A stretch of DNA of 64,000 bases from Plutella xylostella. Its lineage: Eukaryota > Arthropoda > Insecta > Lepidoptera > Plutellidae. Shown here piece after piece: positions 1-10,325 of the stretch. The stretch is from contig NC_064005.1 in assembly GCF_932276165.1 (NCBI RefSeq), positions 9,486,001 to 9,550,000 of the forward strand, given 5' to 3'. Each line of letters starts with the position of its first letter. Positions within the stretch are counted from its first letter, which is position 1. Below the pieces are notes generated by a model. It saw nothing but the letters and a program-made list of their open reading frames with translations, did not search any database and was not told the DNA's origin. The translations under genes and the position numbers were made by a program.

Positions 1-738
1 ACAATTCATCTGGTGTGGCTTCCATAAATTCATATTAAAGCAAAAGGGTGGTTACTCTGGATTTGCGCACGAGCTCCGACAGAAAGGCGCATTTATTCCA
101 CGCGCGACAGTTCAATGACATGTTGCTCATTCGAACCGCCATACACATTTTAAGTCATTATAAGTAGTAAGTATGAAGAGATCAGGGTCTATCGTGGGCC
201 CGAGTGAAGGTAGGTAAGCGTGGAGAAGAATATAATATGTAGCCCTAAGCTCCACAGGGGAGTAACAGAACGACAAGTAAGTAAGTAGGCAGTATTAATT
301 ATTGTATATATTATCCAAAATAGTGCCCGACGACGTCTATTATCTAATTCTTATCTATTTAATTGCAGGAACTATACCTATCTGAATGTGTTCAAATTAT
401 AATTAGCATAAACCTTTACACGAGTTACTAATTCTGAGTATTCCACCAATTTTCGCTATCTCAAGATTCGCAAGTTACCTCGGCATACGTAATATTATTG
501 TAATGTAAGCGCACTACACTCCACTCTCCTGTAAATCCCTGGTAAACAAGTTAATATTAAGTTTGAAGCCACATATTATCGAGGATTAAGTTCTATAGAA
601 GTTATCAACAAATTTAAGTTACCAGCATTGCTAGCTCGGCCGAGATAACTTTTAATGAGCAACTATAGGTTTTTGCTTGACTAATTTAGTGATGTGCTTA
701 TACAGTATTTTTTTTAAAGCCTGCTTTATAAAAGTCTC
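1..738. other. AT-rich sequence without a recognisable gene
   Basis: I see no long open frame, RNA gene or clear repeat boundary here. The only open frames are short and have no recognisable motif. Confidence 0.6.
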
Positions 739-838
739 GATAGGAATATCCTACTAATATTATAAAGTGAAAGTTTGTAAGTACATTTCAATCGCCAATT
801 CTGTTGGTCCAGCCGTTTTCCCGTTAAAGAGTATAGAT
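739..838 (+). repeat. Fragment of a dispersed lepidopteran repeat
   Basis: The start (about 748-790) carries the words TCCTACTAATATTATAAA followed by GTGAAAGTTTGTA, which resemble the 5' end of the Helitron-like repeats at 17905, 34234 and 58466. The rest does not match and no CTAG end is present, so it is a decayed or 3'-truncated copy. Confidence 0.35.
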
Positions 839-871
839 TACATAAATAAACATTATAGATTTTTTAAAATA

Positions 872-1860
872 TAAATTCTGTACAATGCCGCTACTATGAC
901 TGTCCAAGTACAGGACCACAAGACAAGACCTATCCAACTGCAACGTGGAGTGAGACAGGGGGATGTGATATCTCCGAAACTGTTCACCAATGCATTGGAA
1001 GATGTCTTTAAGACGTTGGACTGGAAAGGACATGGCATATGTATAAATGGCGAGTACATGTCACACCTCCGCTTCGCGGACGACATCGTTACTATGGCAG
1101 AATCTCTGCAGGAACTCAGCTGGATGCTAAGTGGCCTAAATGCTGCTTCCCGACGTGTTTGCCTCGGTATGAACTTGGACAAGACGAAAGTCATGTACAA
1201 TGCTCACATCAAACCGGAGCCGGTCGCCGTTGGTGAGGCAACAATCGAAGTTGTGCAAGAATATGTCTACCTCGGGCAGACTATTCGGCTAGGCAGAAGC
1301 AACTTCGACAAGGAGGCTGCAAGGCGCATCCAACTGGGTTGGGCTGCATTCGGGAAACTTCGTCACATATTCTCCTCGGCCATTCCTCAGAGCCTGAAGA
1401 CAAAAGTCTTCAACCAGTGCGTCCTACCAGTGATGACGTATGGTGCAGAGACGTGGACACTGACGGTAGGACTGGTCCACCGATTTAAAGTCGCTCAGCG
1501 TGCTATGGAGAGAGCTATGCTTGGGGTTTCTCTGATGGATCGTATCAGAAATGAGGTTATCCGTCAGAGGACTAAGGTTACCGACATAGCTGTCAAAATA
1601 TGCAAGCTGAAGTGGCAGTGGGCTGGTCATATCTGCCGAAGAACCGATAACCGTTGGGGTAGACGAGTTCTCGAGTGGAGACCACGAACAGGCAAACGCA
1701 GCGTGGGACGCCCTCCTGCCCGCTGGACTGACGACCTTAGGCGGGTGGCGGGTAGTGGTTGGATGAGGAAGGCCGAGGACCGAGTGTTGTGGCGCTCCTT
1801 GGGAGAGGCCTATGTCCAGCAGTGGATGATTATTGGCTGATGATGATGATGATGATGATG
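872..1860 (+). mobile_element. 5'-truncated RTE-type LINE, 17-bp target duplication
   Basis: The element ends in a (TGA)n tail at 1838-1860, typical of lepidopteran RTE LINEs. It is flanked by a perfect 17-bp direct repeat, ATAGATTTTTTAAAATA, at 855-871 and 1861-1877, which fixes both ends. It starts inside the reverse transcriptase domain, so it is 5' truncated and dead. Related 3' fragments lie at 10138-10314 (minus), 14812-14893 (plus) and 38186-38600 (minus, rearranged). Confidence 0.9.
896..1840 (+). pseudogene. C-terminal half of an RTE reverse transcriptase
   Basis: The 314-residue open frame encodes the later reverse transcriptase blocks and the C-terminal region of an RTE-clade LINE. 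Visible motifs in order are RQGDVISPKLF near residue 21, the catalytic FADD box near residue 60, YLGQTI near residue 124, VMTYGAETW near residue 178 and the basic GRPPARWTDDLRRVAG motif near residue 272. The endonuclease and the first RT blocks are missing because the copy is 5' truncated, so the frame cannot yield an active protein even though it has no internal stop. The ATG at 896 is only the first one in the surviving fragment. The frame runs almost to the (TGA)n tail, as is usual in this family. Confidence 0.88.
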
Positions 1861-1877
1861 ATAGATTTTTTAAAATA

Positions 1878-2175
1878 AACTTTGTCATGTAACACTCAGA
1901 AAACAGGATTAATCAGTCATATAGACTACATTACATTACAGTCATGTAATCTACCTGCTTGTAGAGTACGTCATCGTGGCAGCCATTTAAAATATACTTA
2001 TAAAATATAGTCCCATCACTAGTGAAATTAGCTCAGACCTTGTTCTTTCATAGTTTCTGGTATTTGCCGTTTGTCGAGGCGGCGCGGTTGAAGCGTTCCT
2101 TATGGATGAACTAATTTTAATTTACCTTCCACGTATTAACTAGTTAATTCAATAAAGGCTCTTAAGGGTTTACAA
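1878..2175. other. No gene seen
   Basis: Unique-looking AT-rich sequence between two retrotransposon fragments. No coding or RNA feature is supported. Confidence 0.6.
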
Positions 2176-2420
2176 GTTGAAAGAAAGAAAGAAAGAAAGA
2201 AAGAAACATTTATTGACGCACTGAACAATAAAAACAGAAACAAAAAGAACAAAAGAATACAACAAAAAATATATAAGAAAAAACACAAAATAATACAATA
2301 TAAACAAACAAGGTTGCTGTCCAGAGCGTCAAAAAGGCACCAGCTCAGCGTGTGCTATGGCCAGAAAGGCCACAGCGCTGGTTTTCAGCTGGCCCTTAGT
2401 GTTGTGACCTCAGTCACGAA
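2176..2420 (-). mobile_element. LINE-like 3' end with (TTTC)n tail
   Basis: On the minus strand the sequence ends with AATAAATGTTTC followed by several TTTC units, the form of a LINE 3' tail. Upstream is an A/T-rich stretch and a compact GC-richer block with CCAGCTGAAAACCAGCGCTG, which I recall from dispersed lepidopteran repeats. There is no coding sequence, so it is a short 5'-truncated copy. The family is not identified and the 5' edge is approximate. Confidence 0.5.
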
Positions 2421-3540
2421 CGCGAGGTATATTAACTAGGATGGGTTGTGTTGTGTTGAGTTTTTTATGGATCCGTATAATCTGCTACAGCTGGGAATTG
2501 CTAATTGTATGATTAAACATAATTACGGATACTATAATTAAATAATTATAGTGCCCAACATATATTAGCCACTTGCGCTCATTCAACAAGACTGACCAAA
2601 ATATTGTAAGTAATAATAATACCTATTACAATTATGAATAACGCATAGATATCTGCAGTTCGTTGACGGTATGAGTGTGCTTGGTGGCCGAAATACTACT
2701 TTTTATGATTATCAGTCTGTATGAACTCGATTAGCTACTCTCGAGTGCACTCTGGCTGTTAATGGACTGTAGTTACCTACCTCACCCAACTTCAACTAGC
2801 TATAAGTTAATCAATTATTTGTGATTATTGTCGGCACTATAGGTCTATAATAATACCACTATCTATGTGTAAAATTTATTGTAAATGACTGTTTGTTGCC
2901 AAAATATAAATAAATAAATAAATATATTATAATAATTATTATTATTTGTGACATGGGAATCTGGCTATAGTTAGCCACTCTTCCTATACTCAACACCTAC
3001 TGTACTATTTTGGTTTCTACCCAAACAGTAATCAATAACACTTACAATCACAATGGTTCACAAGCCCTGCCGAGTAGCACTTTTACGGACAAACATCGGC
3101 TGGGGTGGGGGGGGTGGGGGTGTCATTTTTCAGGCATTCGATTGCTAATGAAATAGCACATACAATACATAGGCTCGTTTATATCAATCAAGATAATAAT
3201 GTAAGTACCTACCACCCTTTAGTGCATTTCTTTAAGGGTTTACAACCCTTGAAGGAAAATTTCTTCGCTAGAGAAAGAAATGACGATGCTTTTTAATAAT
3301 TCTTCTCGTTATAATAAAGTACAAATAGGTACCTAATGGTCTAACAAAACAACAATCAATGCAGCTAATTAAAACAAACTCACCTATAAACAGTTTTTAC
3401 TCGACCAAGAACCACTAGCAGGGTAAAGAGGGGACAAGCCGACAGTTTTAACGTAAAAACTGACGACGCAACGTCGACGGCGCTTCCGTGACGCATCACG
3501 AGTGTCATCAGTGTACGGGGGCCCTTAGTGATGTATGTGT
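2421..3540. other. AT-rich sequence, no gene; possible LINE tail near 2900
   Basis: A short (AAAT)n run at 2908-2926 preceded by TGTAAATGACTGTTTG could be the 3' tail of another truncated LINE. A G-run lies at 3101-3121. No open frame with a recognisable domain was found. Confidence 0.45.
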
Positions 3541-3848
3541 GTGCTCCGCCTTATTCCATTTAATGAGGGTAGTGTATAATGCTGTGGCGAGGAGGAAGCA
3601 CTAGTTAGGCGCATGCAGAATGAGCCTTTGAGGTTAGAGCCTCGGTGTTCGTGGGCGACGTGCTTAGAAAGAACTTCGCAAGATTGTTGTGATGAGTGTG
3701 ATGACAGCCTAATTAGTAAGTCAATGCGAAGCTCGCGACCTAAACGTGAGACTTGGCCTAAAATCTGTGTTCGTTATGTCAGTAAAAGATACAAAATGTA
3801 ATGTTATGATTTTTTTTAATTCAACAATCAAATCATTATCTATAGACA

Positions 3849-4421
3849 ATGCATGAAAGGAGCACAGTAGTATACTCCGATAGGCTTGGCAAGGATTTCG
3901 GGCACATGTTGGGTAATCATGTAACTGGAAATGTTGTTAATCATTGTTACCCAGAACTTTCATTCGCACAAATAGTACAACTGATTTCAGAGAGGTCGTA
4001 CACCGAAAAAACTACTATATTAATTATGGTGGGAAATAGTTTAGGTGTGTCAAATTCTGATATAAATAGAAGTTTTACTATATTAGAAAGCATTCCTGCA
4101 AAACATATATTTGTTTGTGCATTTCCTTATTCTTGCACACTGCCTGACAAATACAATTATATGACATGTAGCCTAAATAAAAATATGTACAATGCGTGTT
4201 ATAAATCTGACTGTATCAATTTCTTTGATACTAATTTGTATGTAGATAATTTTAAGTTGACCTGGGACAGTTTATTTCTGTCCTTAAATCAGAAACGACG
4301 TTTAGCTACAGAAGTAGCTCCTCTTATTAACTCAGTTATAAGCATTATAACGAAGAAAACTTGTGTCCCTATTGACACCGTCAGTAGTAATACTGAAAAT
4401 AGTACAGTAGATTTAAATTAG
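3849..4421 (+). CDS. LINE ORF1 C-terminal domain, esterase-like fold suspected
   Basis: This 190-residue frame directly precedes and overlaps the LINE ORF2 frame, so position marks it as ORF1. It has patterned hydrophobic strands, for example TTILIMVGNSLGV near residue 55 and HIFVCAFPYS near residue 84, followed by NKNMYNACYKSDCINFFDTN. This resembles the SGNH/GDSL esterase-like domain reported in ORF1 of some CR1-group LINEs. That assignment is from memory; the usual N-terminal GDS motif is not visible, and an in-frame stop lies just upstream at 3843. The 62-residue frame at 3613-3801, rich in Cys and basic residues, may be a decayed upstream part of ORF1 but I cannot show that. The frame ends at TAG 4419-4421. 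Confidence 0.6.
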   Translation: MHERSTVVYSDRLGKDFGHMLGNHVTGNVVNHCYPELSFAQIVQLISERSYTEKTTILIMVGNSLGVSNSDINRSFTILESIPAKHIFVCAFPYSCTLPDKYNYMTCSLNKNMYNACYKSDCINFFDTNLYVDNFKLTWDSLFLSLNQKRRLATEVAPLINSVISIITKKTCVPIDTVSSNTENSTVDLN

Positions 4422-4487
4422 ATTTTCAGACAACGGGAGAGCATCATAGCGTTGATATAAAGATTGATTCAGTTCACTGCTCTCTCG
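4412..4487 (+). promoter_or_regulatory. Candidate -1 ribosomal frameshift signal
   Basis: The heptamer TTTAAAT (4412-4418) sits in the phase X-XXY-YYZ of ORF1, immediately before the ORF1 stop TAG. A slip of -1 enters the ORF2 frame, which is open from 4403 and has no ATG before the endonuclease. Downstream, CGGGAGAGCA (4434-4443) can pair with TGCTCTCTCG (4478-4487), ten pairs with one G-U, enclosing a 34-nt loop. The 15-nt spacer is longer than usual for such sites. The heptamer and pairing are seen in the sequence; the function is inferred. Confidence 0.5.
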
Positions 4488-4531
4488 GCTCAAAATTATC
4501 GAAGGACAAGACATTTAAGAATGAATTTAAA

Positions 4532-7348
4532 TTGGTACATCAGAATATTCAGAGTATTTCTTCTAAATTGTTAGAAATAGAACTATTTTCGGAAAAATTT
4601 AACATTGATTGTTTATGTATCACAGAACATTGGTTAGACGAGAATAAAATGATGTTCCAATTAAAAAATTACAAACTTATAAGCTGTTTTAACAGAAATA
4701 TCAACGAGCATGGTGGGTCACTTATATTTCTTAAAGAAAATTGTAAATGTAAAGAACGAAAGGATATAGTTGCTCTTTCTGTTAAACACCATATAGAAAT
4801 TTCATGTGCAGAGCTTAATAAGTATATAATAGTATGTACCTACAGGCCACCTACTGGTGATTTTATTACCTTTGAGACTGTCATGGAGGATGTTCTAAGG
4901 TTAGCTTCCAATAGTAAAAAGGAAGTAATAGTGTGTGGTGACTTTAATGTTGACCTATTAGGTGACTCTCCTAATAGGTCGAAATTGTTGTTACTTTTTA
5001 AATCATTTAATCTTTTTAATGTTTTTCTGGAACCAACTAGAATTACACCCACGTCAGCCACTTGTCTAGATAACATATTCTGTAACTGTGAGTTTAAAGA
5101 CAGTAGTGTGATTAATTGTCTGAGGTCAGACCACAGTGGGCAGACCATTACCTTAGTAAACACTGACAAGACAAATAAAACTAAGGTGAGATGCAGACCG
5201 ATTACTACAAAGAAAATTGACAATTACTTGAAGAAACTAGACGAAAAACTTCCGAATGTTAAATTAGATTGCAATTCTAATGAGATGTATAGTAACTTGT
5301 TTAAGATAATAGCTGATGAGTTTGAGAGTAATTTTGAAACGAAGGAAGTTTTGATTGACAATAAAATTAAATTTTGTGACTGGGCTACAGAGGGTATTCG
5401 CAAAAGCAGGGCGACATTATATGATCTGTATGAGATGAAAACATTCATACTCCGACCTGACTTTCAATCTTATGTGAAGAAATATAGCAAGATGTATAAA
5501 TGTGTCTGTCACTGTGCGAAGACAATTTTTATTAATAACAAGATTAAAGACTCTGCTAACAAATCTAAGGCCGTTTGGACTATTATTAATAACGAAACGG
5601 GGAAGAATCGAACACGCGAGACAAATTTATCTTTGAAGGTAGGCAATGACATTATAACATCGAATGATGCGGTGGCGAGGGTCTTTGAAGAGTTTTTTAC
5701 GAACATTCCTTTAGAGACTACGTGTAACCTGGATTCTTCGGCTGCAGCAGCTGAAACCCTGACGAAGGAGAACGCACCTTCAACCGATAAGGAATTTAAA
5801 TTCAGATATATTAATACATTAACTATTATAAAAACATTTAAGTCATTAAATATGAAGAAAACTGAAGACTTGTGGGGAATGTCAGTTAAATTTGTTCTTT
5901 CTATTATTAATAAAATCGCCCCAATTTTGGCTAACATCTTTAATAAATGTATCGCTGAAGGTGTGTTCCCAGATCTTATGAAATTTAGTAAAATTATACC
6001 TCTGTTCAAAAGTGGGGATATGGAGGACCCTGCAAATTTCAGGCCTGTCTCGGTTCTTCCAGTTTTGAGTAAAATATTTGAGAGGGTCATACTCAGTCAG
6101 ATGCTTTTGCATTTCAATGATGCTCGATTGTTTCATAGCCAGCAGTATGGTTTTACAAAAGGCAAATCAACAGCCGATGCCGGTACTGCGTTGATTAAGC
6201 ACATATTTGACGCCTGGGAAGACCATCACGATGCTATTGGAGTCTTCTGTGATCTGTCGAAGGCGTTTGATTGTGTAGACCATCAGACTTTAATTTCGAA
6301 ACTTAGATACTATGGAATAGGAGGAAAGGCTTTAGATTTGATATCTTCATATTTAGACAAGAGACAACAAAGGGTCGATATTAACAATACTAAATCACAG
6401 GGGGCTCATGTAAAAATAGGCGTCCCTCAAGGATCTATTCTAGGACCATTTTTATTCCTCATTTATATTAATGACTTGCCTTTTATGGTTGAAAAATTGA
6501 CTAATATAGTTTTATTTGCTGACGATACTTCTTTGCTTTTTAAAGTTAAAAGAAGAGAAAATAATTTTAATGAAATTAATTCAATTCTATCTGACATACA
6601 CGATTGGTTTACCGTTAATAATCTTCTATTGAATTCTAAGAAAACGAAATGTATTAAATTTACTCTGCCGAATGTTAGACAATGCGATACTAACATTATT
6701 CTAGATGGGAATAAATTGGACCTAGTTAATGATACTGTCTTTCTTGGGATGACTATAGATTCAAAGTTACAGTGGGGACCTCACATTGAAAAATTGTCTG
6801 GAAGGTTGAGCTCCGCAGCTTTTGCTGTACGGAAAATTAGACAGCTGACCGACGTTGAAACCGCCAGATTAGTTTACTTTAGTTATTTCCACAGCTTATT
6901 ATCGTATGGCATTTTGCTTTGGGGTAGAGCAGCTGATATTGAAACTATATTTGTATTACAGAAAAGAGCCATCCGCTCTATATACAAACTTGGTTCCAGG
7001 GATTCATTGAGAGAACTATTTAAAGAAATTAACATCCTTACAGTTCCATGTCAGTTCATTTTTTCCAATTTAATGTATGTACGAAAGAATATTTCAACTT
7101 TTGATACAATTGGCAGTAATCATGACATTAATACTAGGAACAAGCATAAGCTGGCTTTTCCAGCGATGCGTCTGGCGAAAGTTAATAAATCGTTTTTAGG
7201 GTACTGTATTAGATTTTATAATAAGCTTCCAGCAGAAGTTGCTCAAATGCCAGAGAATAAGTTTAAGTGTTACATTAAAGAGAAACTCAGTAAAAAAGCT
7301 TATTATAAAATTGATGATTACTTAGAGGACGTTAATGCATGGCTGTGA
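4532..7348 (+). CDS. LINE ORF2: AP endonuclease plus reverse transcriptase
   Basis: It encodes the enzyme that nicks the target and copies the LINE RNA from the nick. The N-terminal endonuclease shows HQNIQSI at the start, CITEHWL near residue 30, TYRPPTGD near 104, CGDFNVDLL near 135 and SDHSGQ near 199. The reverse transcriptase shows NFRPVSVLPVLSKIFE near 502, GFTKGKSTAD near 542, DLSKAFDCVDH near 573, GVPQGSILGPFLFLIYINDLP near 630 and the catalytic FADD near 662. The C-terminal segment YNKLPAEV is typical of CR1-group elements. The frame is open from 4403, the first in-frame ATG (4649) would remove the start of the endonuclease, and position 4532 is a TTG. ORF2 is therefore probably reached by frameshifting or reinitiation from ORF1. 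No internal stop interrupts it. Confidence 0.9.
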   Translation: MVHQNIQSISSKLLEIELFSEKFNIDCLCITEHWLDENKMMFQLKNYKLISCFNRNINEHGGSLIFLKENCKCKERKDIVALSVKHHIEISCAELNKYIIVCTYRPPTGDFITFETVMEDVLRLASNSKKEVIVCGDFNVDLLGDSPNRSKLLLLFKSFNLFNVFLEPTRITPTSATCLDNIFCNCEFKDSSVINCLRSDHSGQTITLVNTDKTNKTKVRCRPITTKKIDNYLKKLDEKLPNVKLDCNSNEMYSNLFKIIADEFESNFETKEVLIDNKIKFCDWATEGIRKSRATLYDLYEMKTFILRPDFQSYVKKYSKMYKCVCHCAKTIFINNKIKDSANKSKAVWTIINNETGKNRTRETNLSLKVGNDIITSNDAVARVFEEFFTNIPLETTCNLDSSAAAAETLTKENAPSTDKEFKFRYINTLTIIKTFKSLNMKKTEDLWGMSVKFVLSIINKIAPILANIFNKCIAEGVFPDLMKFSKIIPLFKSGDMEDPANFRPVSVLPVLSKIFERVILSQMLLHFNDARLFHSQQYGFTKGKSTADAGTALIKHIFDAWEDHHDAIGVFCDLSKAFDCVDHQTLISKLRYYGIGGKALDLISSYLDKRQQRVDINNTKSQGAHVKIGVPQGSILGPFLFLIYINDLPFMVEKLTNIVLFADDTSLLFKVKRRENNFNEINSILSDIHDWFTVNNLLLNSKKTKCIKFTLPNVRQCDTNIILDGNKLDLVNDTVFLGMTIDSKLQWGPHIEKLSGRLSSAAFAVRKIRQLTDVETARLVYFSYFHSLLSYGILLWGRAADIETIFVLQKRAIRSIYKLGSRDSLRELFKEINILTVPCQFIFSNLMYVRKNISTFDTIGSNHDINTRNKHKLAFPAMRLAKVNKSFLGYCIRFYNKLPAEVAQMPENKFKCYIKEKLSKKAYYKIDDYLEDVNAWL

Positions 7349-7590
7349 TAAGTAGTTAGCTCTGCTCATATTATTATAATAATTATTATTAAGCTTGTAT
7401 GTATTGTATACCAACTAGTTTTAAGTCTTTTTTTGAAAAGATGGCTCAGGAGTTTCTTGCCTCCGTTCTTCTCCTTAGACAGAAAGAGCCCCCCCTTATC
7501 CGAACGGAGAGTAATTTGTAAAAATTGACGTTTATCAGAAAATTTTATATTTGTACGATGAATAAAAAAAAAAAAATTTGAGTTTGAGCA

Positions 7591-8851
7591 TCCTCGTATG
7601 ACGTATCTATTACCTATTCCTCATTTATAATGTCGATAAACCTATAGCTAGATTTTTTCAGCAAAACACTAAAAAGAAGAAGATTGGCAATATTTATACA
7701 AAAATAAAATAATAGTACAGCACTTACATGTAGTGTTGTTCCGTGCACTTAAGGACTGCTTTAGCAAGATTCCGGTGCGATTTCCGTGTCCAGGAAGCGT
7801 CTTCGAGACCGGGATCCGGGACAAAAGAGCGGGATGCTCCACGCGATTTTGACCTTTAAAAGCATCGCAGAAGGGGTAAGATGCGGGATGTGTTAAATAC
7901 GGTAGGTTCTTAATTGGGCCATAAGGTCCCTTGAGGTTTCCAAATGGGCTGTCCCTTATAAAGTTGCTGTCAATTGTTAATTATTAATTCTGAGAATTGT
8001 AATCCGTTTTGGTTCATTGCCATTTAACTTCTATTTGATGATTTTAAACAAAATATAAAATCCTAATTACTTAATGTTCCCCAACGAACCTCATTAAACT
8101 CAGTCATATACGCAAGGCAATTAGCTGAAACAAAAAAAAAAACTATACTATACAGTCCTTATAAATGCTTCTTACAGTTCACAAAGGCAATTTTACTAAA
8201 CATTACAGAACAGAGATAGCACAGCGCACCCGACTAAGAGAGAAAGGGACACAGAGAAAACTAGTCGTGTGAAACGCGCGTCATTTCAACTTGTTCAGAT
8301 TATATCGCGGCGCTGGAGATAATGAAAAAAGTTGTGCTTCGAGTGGAGTGATCGCTTTTCCCTGCCTCCCGGCCCGGCGCCCGGTGGCCGGCAGTTCTAA
8401 AAGATAATTACTTCCTAAATAGATGTAAAGTGCGCTTGAGGAAGGATGTTGGTTGAGAAAATGGCGGGTCCGCCTTAAAATTGATATTGTTATTTTGAAA
8501 TGGAAATTATGAGAACTTTATACTCGGTGTTTTTTGCGAACTATCCAATGTTATATACAAGGTTATTGGTAAGTAGACCAGCCCCCCGTATTATGTAACT
8601 CCGAGTGGGGTGGGTTGGTATAAAATGGCTGACAACTTAGAGCATTATTAATTAATAACTTTTTACTGACTTATGTGATTTCACAAACGTTTATGTTGAA
8701 TGTAAGGATATATTGGTAGGAATCTTGTATATTTCTTTCACTAAGATTTTTGGTGTTTTCGGTTAATAAGTCTCTAAGTTGATACCAATTATCACCGGTT
8801 GCTAACTCTCAGAAAGTTACAAAATACGGGGGCAGATCCTTTCAGGAGGTG
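7591..8851. other. No gene seen between LINE and palindrome
   Basis: Mixed AT-rich sequence with a locally GC-rich patch at 8300-8400. No recognisable coding, RNA or repeat feature was found. Confidence 0.55.
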
Positions 8852-9423
8852 ATAGAGGAAGGTATTTCCAGTCGATTGAACCCAATAATGCATTATCCGA
8901 AACTTAACCATTTCTAAGATATTTAATATTTAAGTTTTTTTTTAAATCTCTAAAATTTATGCTTAAAACCGAAAATTAAAAAAATTTGCCACATTTTTTT
9001 GGTTGTTTTGCGTAAGTAACTCCATAATAAACTAATCAAAATAATCAAATATGCATTTTTCGATTTAAATTAAACATAATACCTCAAAATAGTTAAACAT
9101 TTTGAAAAAATATTCAAAACGCAAAAACCAATAAATTAATTTAATGAATGAATATTTTTTCAAAATGTTTAACTATTTTGAGGTATTATGTTTAATTTAA
9201 ATCGAAAAATGCATATTTGATTTTTTAAATTATTTTATTAAAGTGTACTTATGCAAAACAACCAAAAAAATTATTGAAATGTGGCTAGTTTTTTTATTTT
9301 TGGATTTAAGCATAAAAATTTTGCAAAAAATTTAAAAAAACTTAAATATTCAATATTTTAGAAATGGTTAAGTTTCGGATCATGCATTATTGGGTTCAAT
9401 CGACTGGAAATACCTTCCTCTAT
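8852..9423. repeat. 572-bp near-perfect palindrome (foldback/MITE)
   Basis: The left arm (8852 to about 9114) and right arm (about 9143 to 9423) are inverted copies differing by a few substitutions and small indels, around a spacer of about 30 bp. The ends read TAGAGGAAGG and CCTTCCTCTA, so a TA target duplication is possible, as in Tc1/mariner-type MITEs. Transcription would give a hairpin of more than 250 bp. It has no coding capacity. Whether it is a MITE or a foldback made by local duplication cannot be settled without other copies. Confidence 0.85.
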
Positions 9424-10126
9424 AGTTGTAGTTGTTGCTCCAACTGTAAATTATGTGCTTTGAAACCCTCACGTTTGGATTTTTGTATGCCAGTTAGTAC
9501 CTTATTCAATTTCTTGACAGGGTTAGCAGAAACATGTCTCTTCAGACTACTGAAATATTTTATGAAAAGGTAAGTACTTACATTCATATACATAGCTCTA
9601 AATAGTATTGTATATAAAAACAATTCAATCAATAATATTATTTATTGCATAAAATAACAATTTACTTAGCTTTTTGTATTTAAACCTACTAAAATTAAAA
9701 GTACTATAAATATTCCAAATCGTTTCTTACTACCTCCATATAGTCGGGAGTCAACTCTTACATTTGCCAAGAAAAAGAAACTTACAATGCGAGATACTAA
9801 ACTGAAAAACTTGGAGAAAAAAGTCCCAAGTAGCGGGTAGTTAGTAAAAACGTTAACTATTATTACGGAATCTTACGTAGTTGAGATTTAGTTAAACGGG
9901 TAACTTTTGCTGTTTTATACCTTCGTAGGAAGGCAGTTAAAAGTATTAACTGGCTTTTTTAGACGGTAGTATTTTTTAAATTATAATATTTTTCTTTCTA
10001 CCAGGGTTCTTATTCTGTATTTATTGGGAAAACAGTAAGTATATTCGATAGGTTTTAGCTTTTGAATTAAATTGAATAAGTACCAACCTACAATATACTC
10101 GCGATATTCGCGATTAATCAAAGAGT
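9424..10126. other. No gene established; short exon-like minus-strand frame
   Basis: On the minus strand, a pyrimidine-rich stretch ending in AAATATTTCAG (about 9560) precedes an open segment of about 45 codons that stops near 9420 at the edge of the palindrome. It encodes a basic, Gln/Leu-rich peptide with no domain I recognise. A second short plus-strand Lys-rich frame lies near 9730-9840. Neither is enough to call a gene. Confidence 0.3.
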
Positions 10127-10137
10127 TCCAGTGACAT

Positions 10138-10314
10138 CATCATCATCATCATCATCAGCCAATAATCATCCACTGCTGGACATAGGCCTCTCCCAAAGAG
10201 CGCCACAACACTCGGTCCTCGGCCTTCCTCATCCAACCACTACCCGCCACCCGCCTAAGGTCATCAGTCCAGCGGGCAGGAGGGCGTCCCACGCTGCGTT
10301 TGCCACTCGAGAAC
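10138..10314 (-). mobile_element. RTE LINE 3' fragment, 11-bp target duplication
   Basis: The reverse complement encodes the same C-terminal GRPPARWTDDLRRVAGSGWMRKAED segment (split across the RTE family's last domain) as the copy at 872-1860 and ends in a (TGA)n tail, read here as (ATC)n from 10138. TCCAGTGACAT flanks it at 10127-10137 and 10315-10325. It is a heavily 5'-truncated insertion. Confidence 0.88.
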
Positions 10315-10325
10315 TCCAGTGACAT

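Larger units (their letters stand above)
3541..7590 (+). mobile_element. Near-complete CR1/Jockey-group LINE
   Basis: A non-LTR retrotransposon with an ORF1 fragment (3849-4421), a full endonuclease-reverse transcriptase ORF2 to 7348, a 3' UTR, and an end made of an A-run followed by TTTGAGTTTGAG near 7577-7590. The microsatellite 3' tail fits CR1-like elements. The 5' edge is uncertain: no target duplication was found and the start given is a guess. ORF2 has no internal stop, so this is the best-preserved LINE in the window. Confidence 0.8.

Noticed and set aside
3613..3801. Cys-rich 62-codon frame as a PHD or zinc-finger part of LINE ORF1
   Set aside because: Cys spacing does not fit a known finger and it is out of frame with the ORF1 fragment; left as a possibility only.
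9725..9840. THAP or P-element transposase remnant
   Set aside because: A Lys-rich stretch of about 35 codons is too short and compositionally simple to support it.
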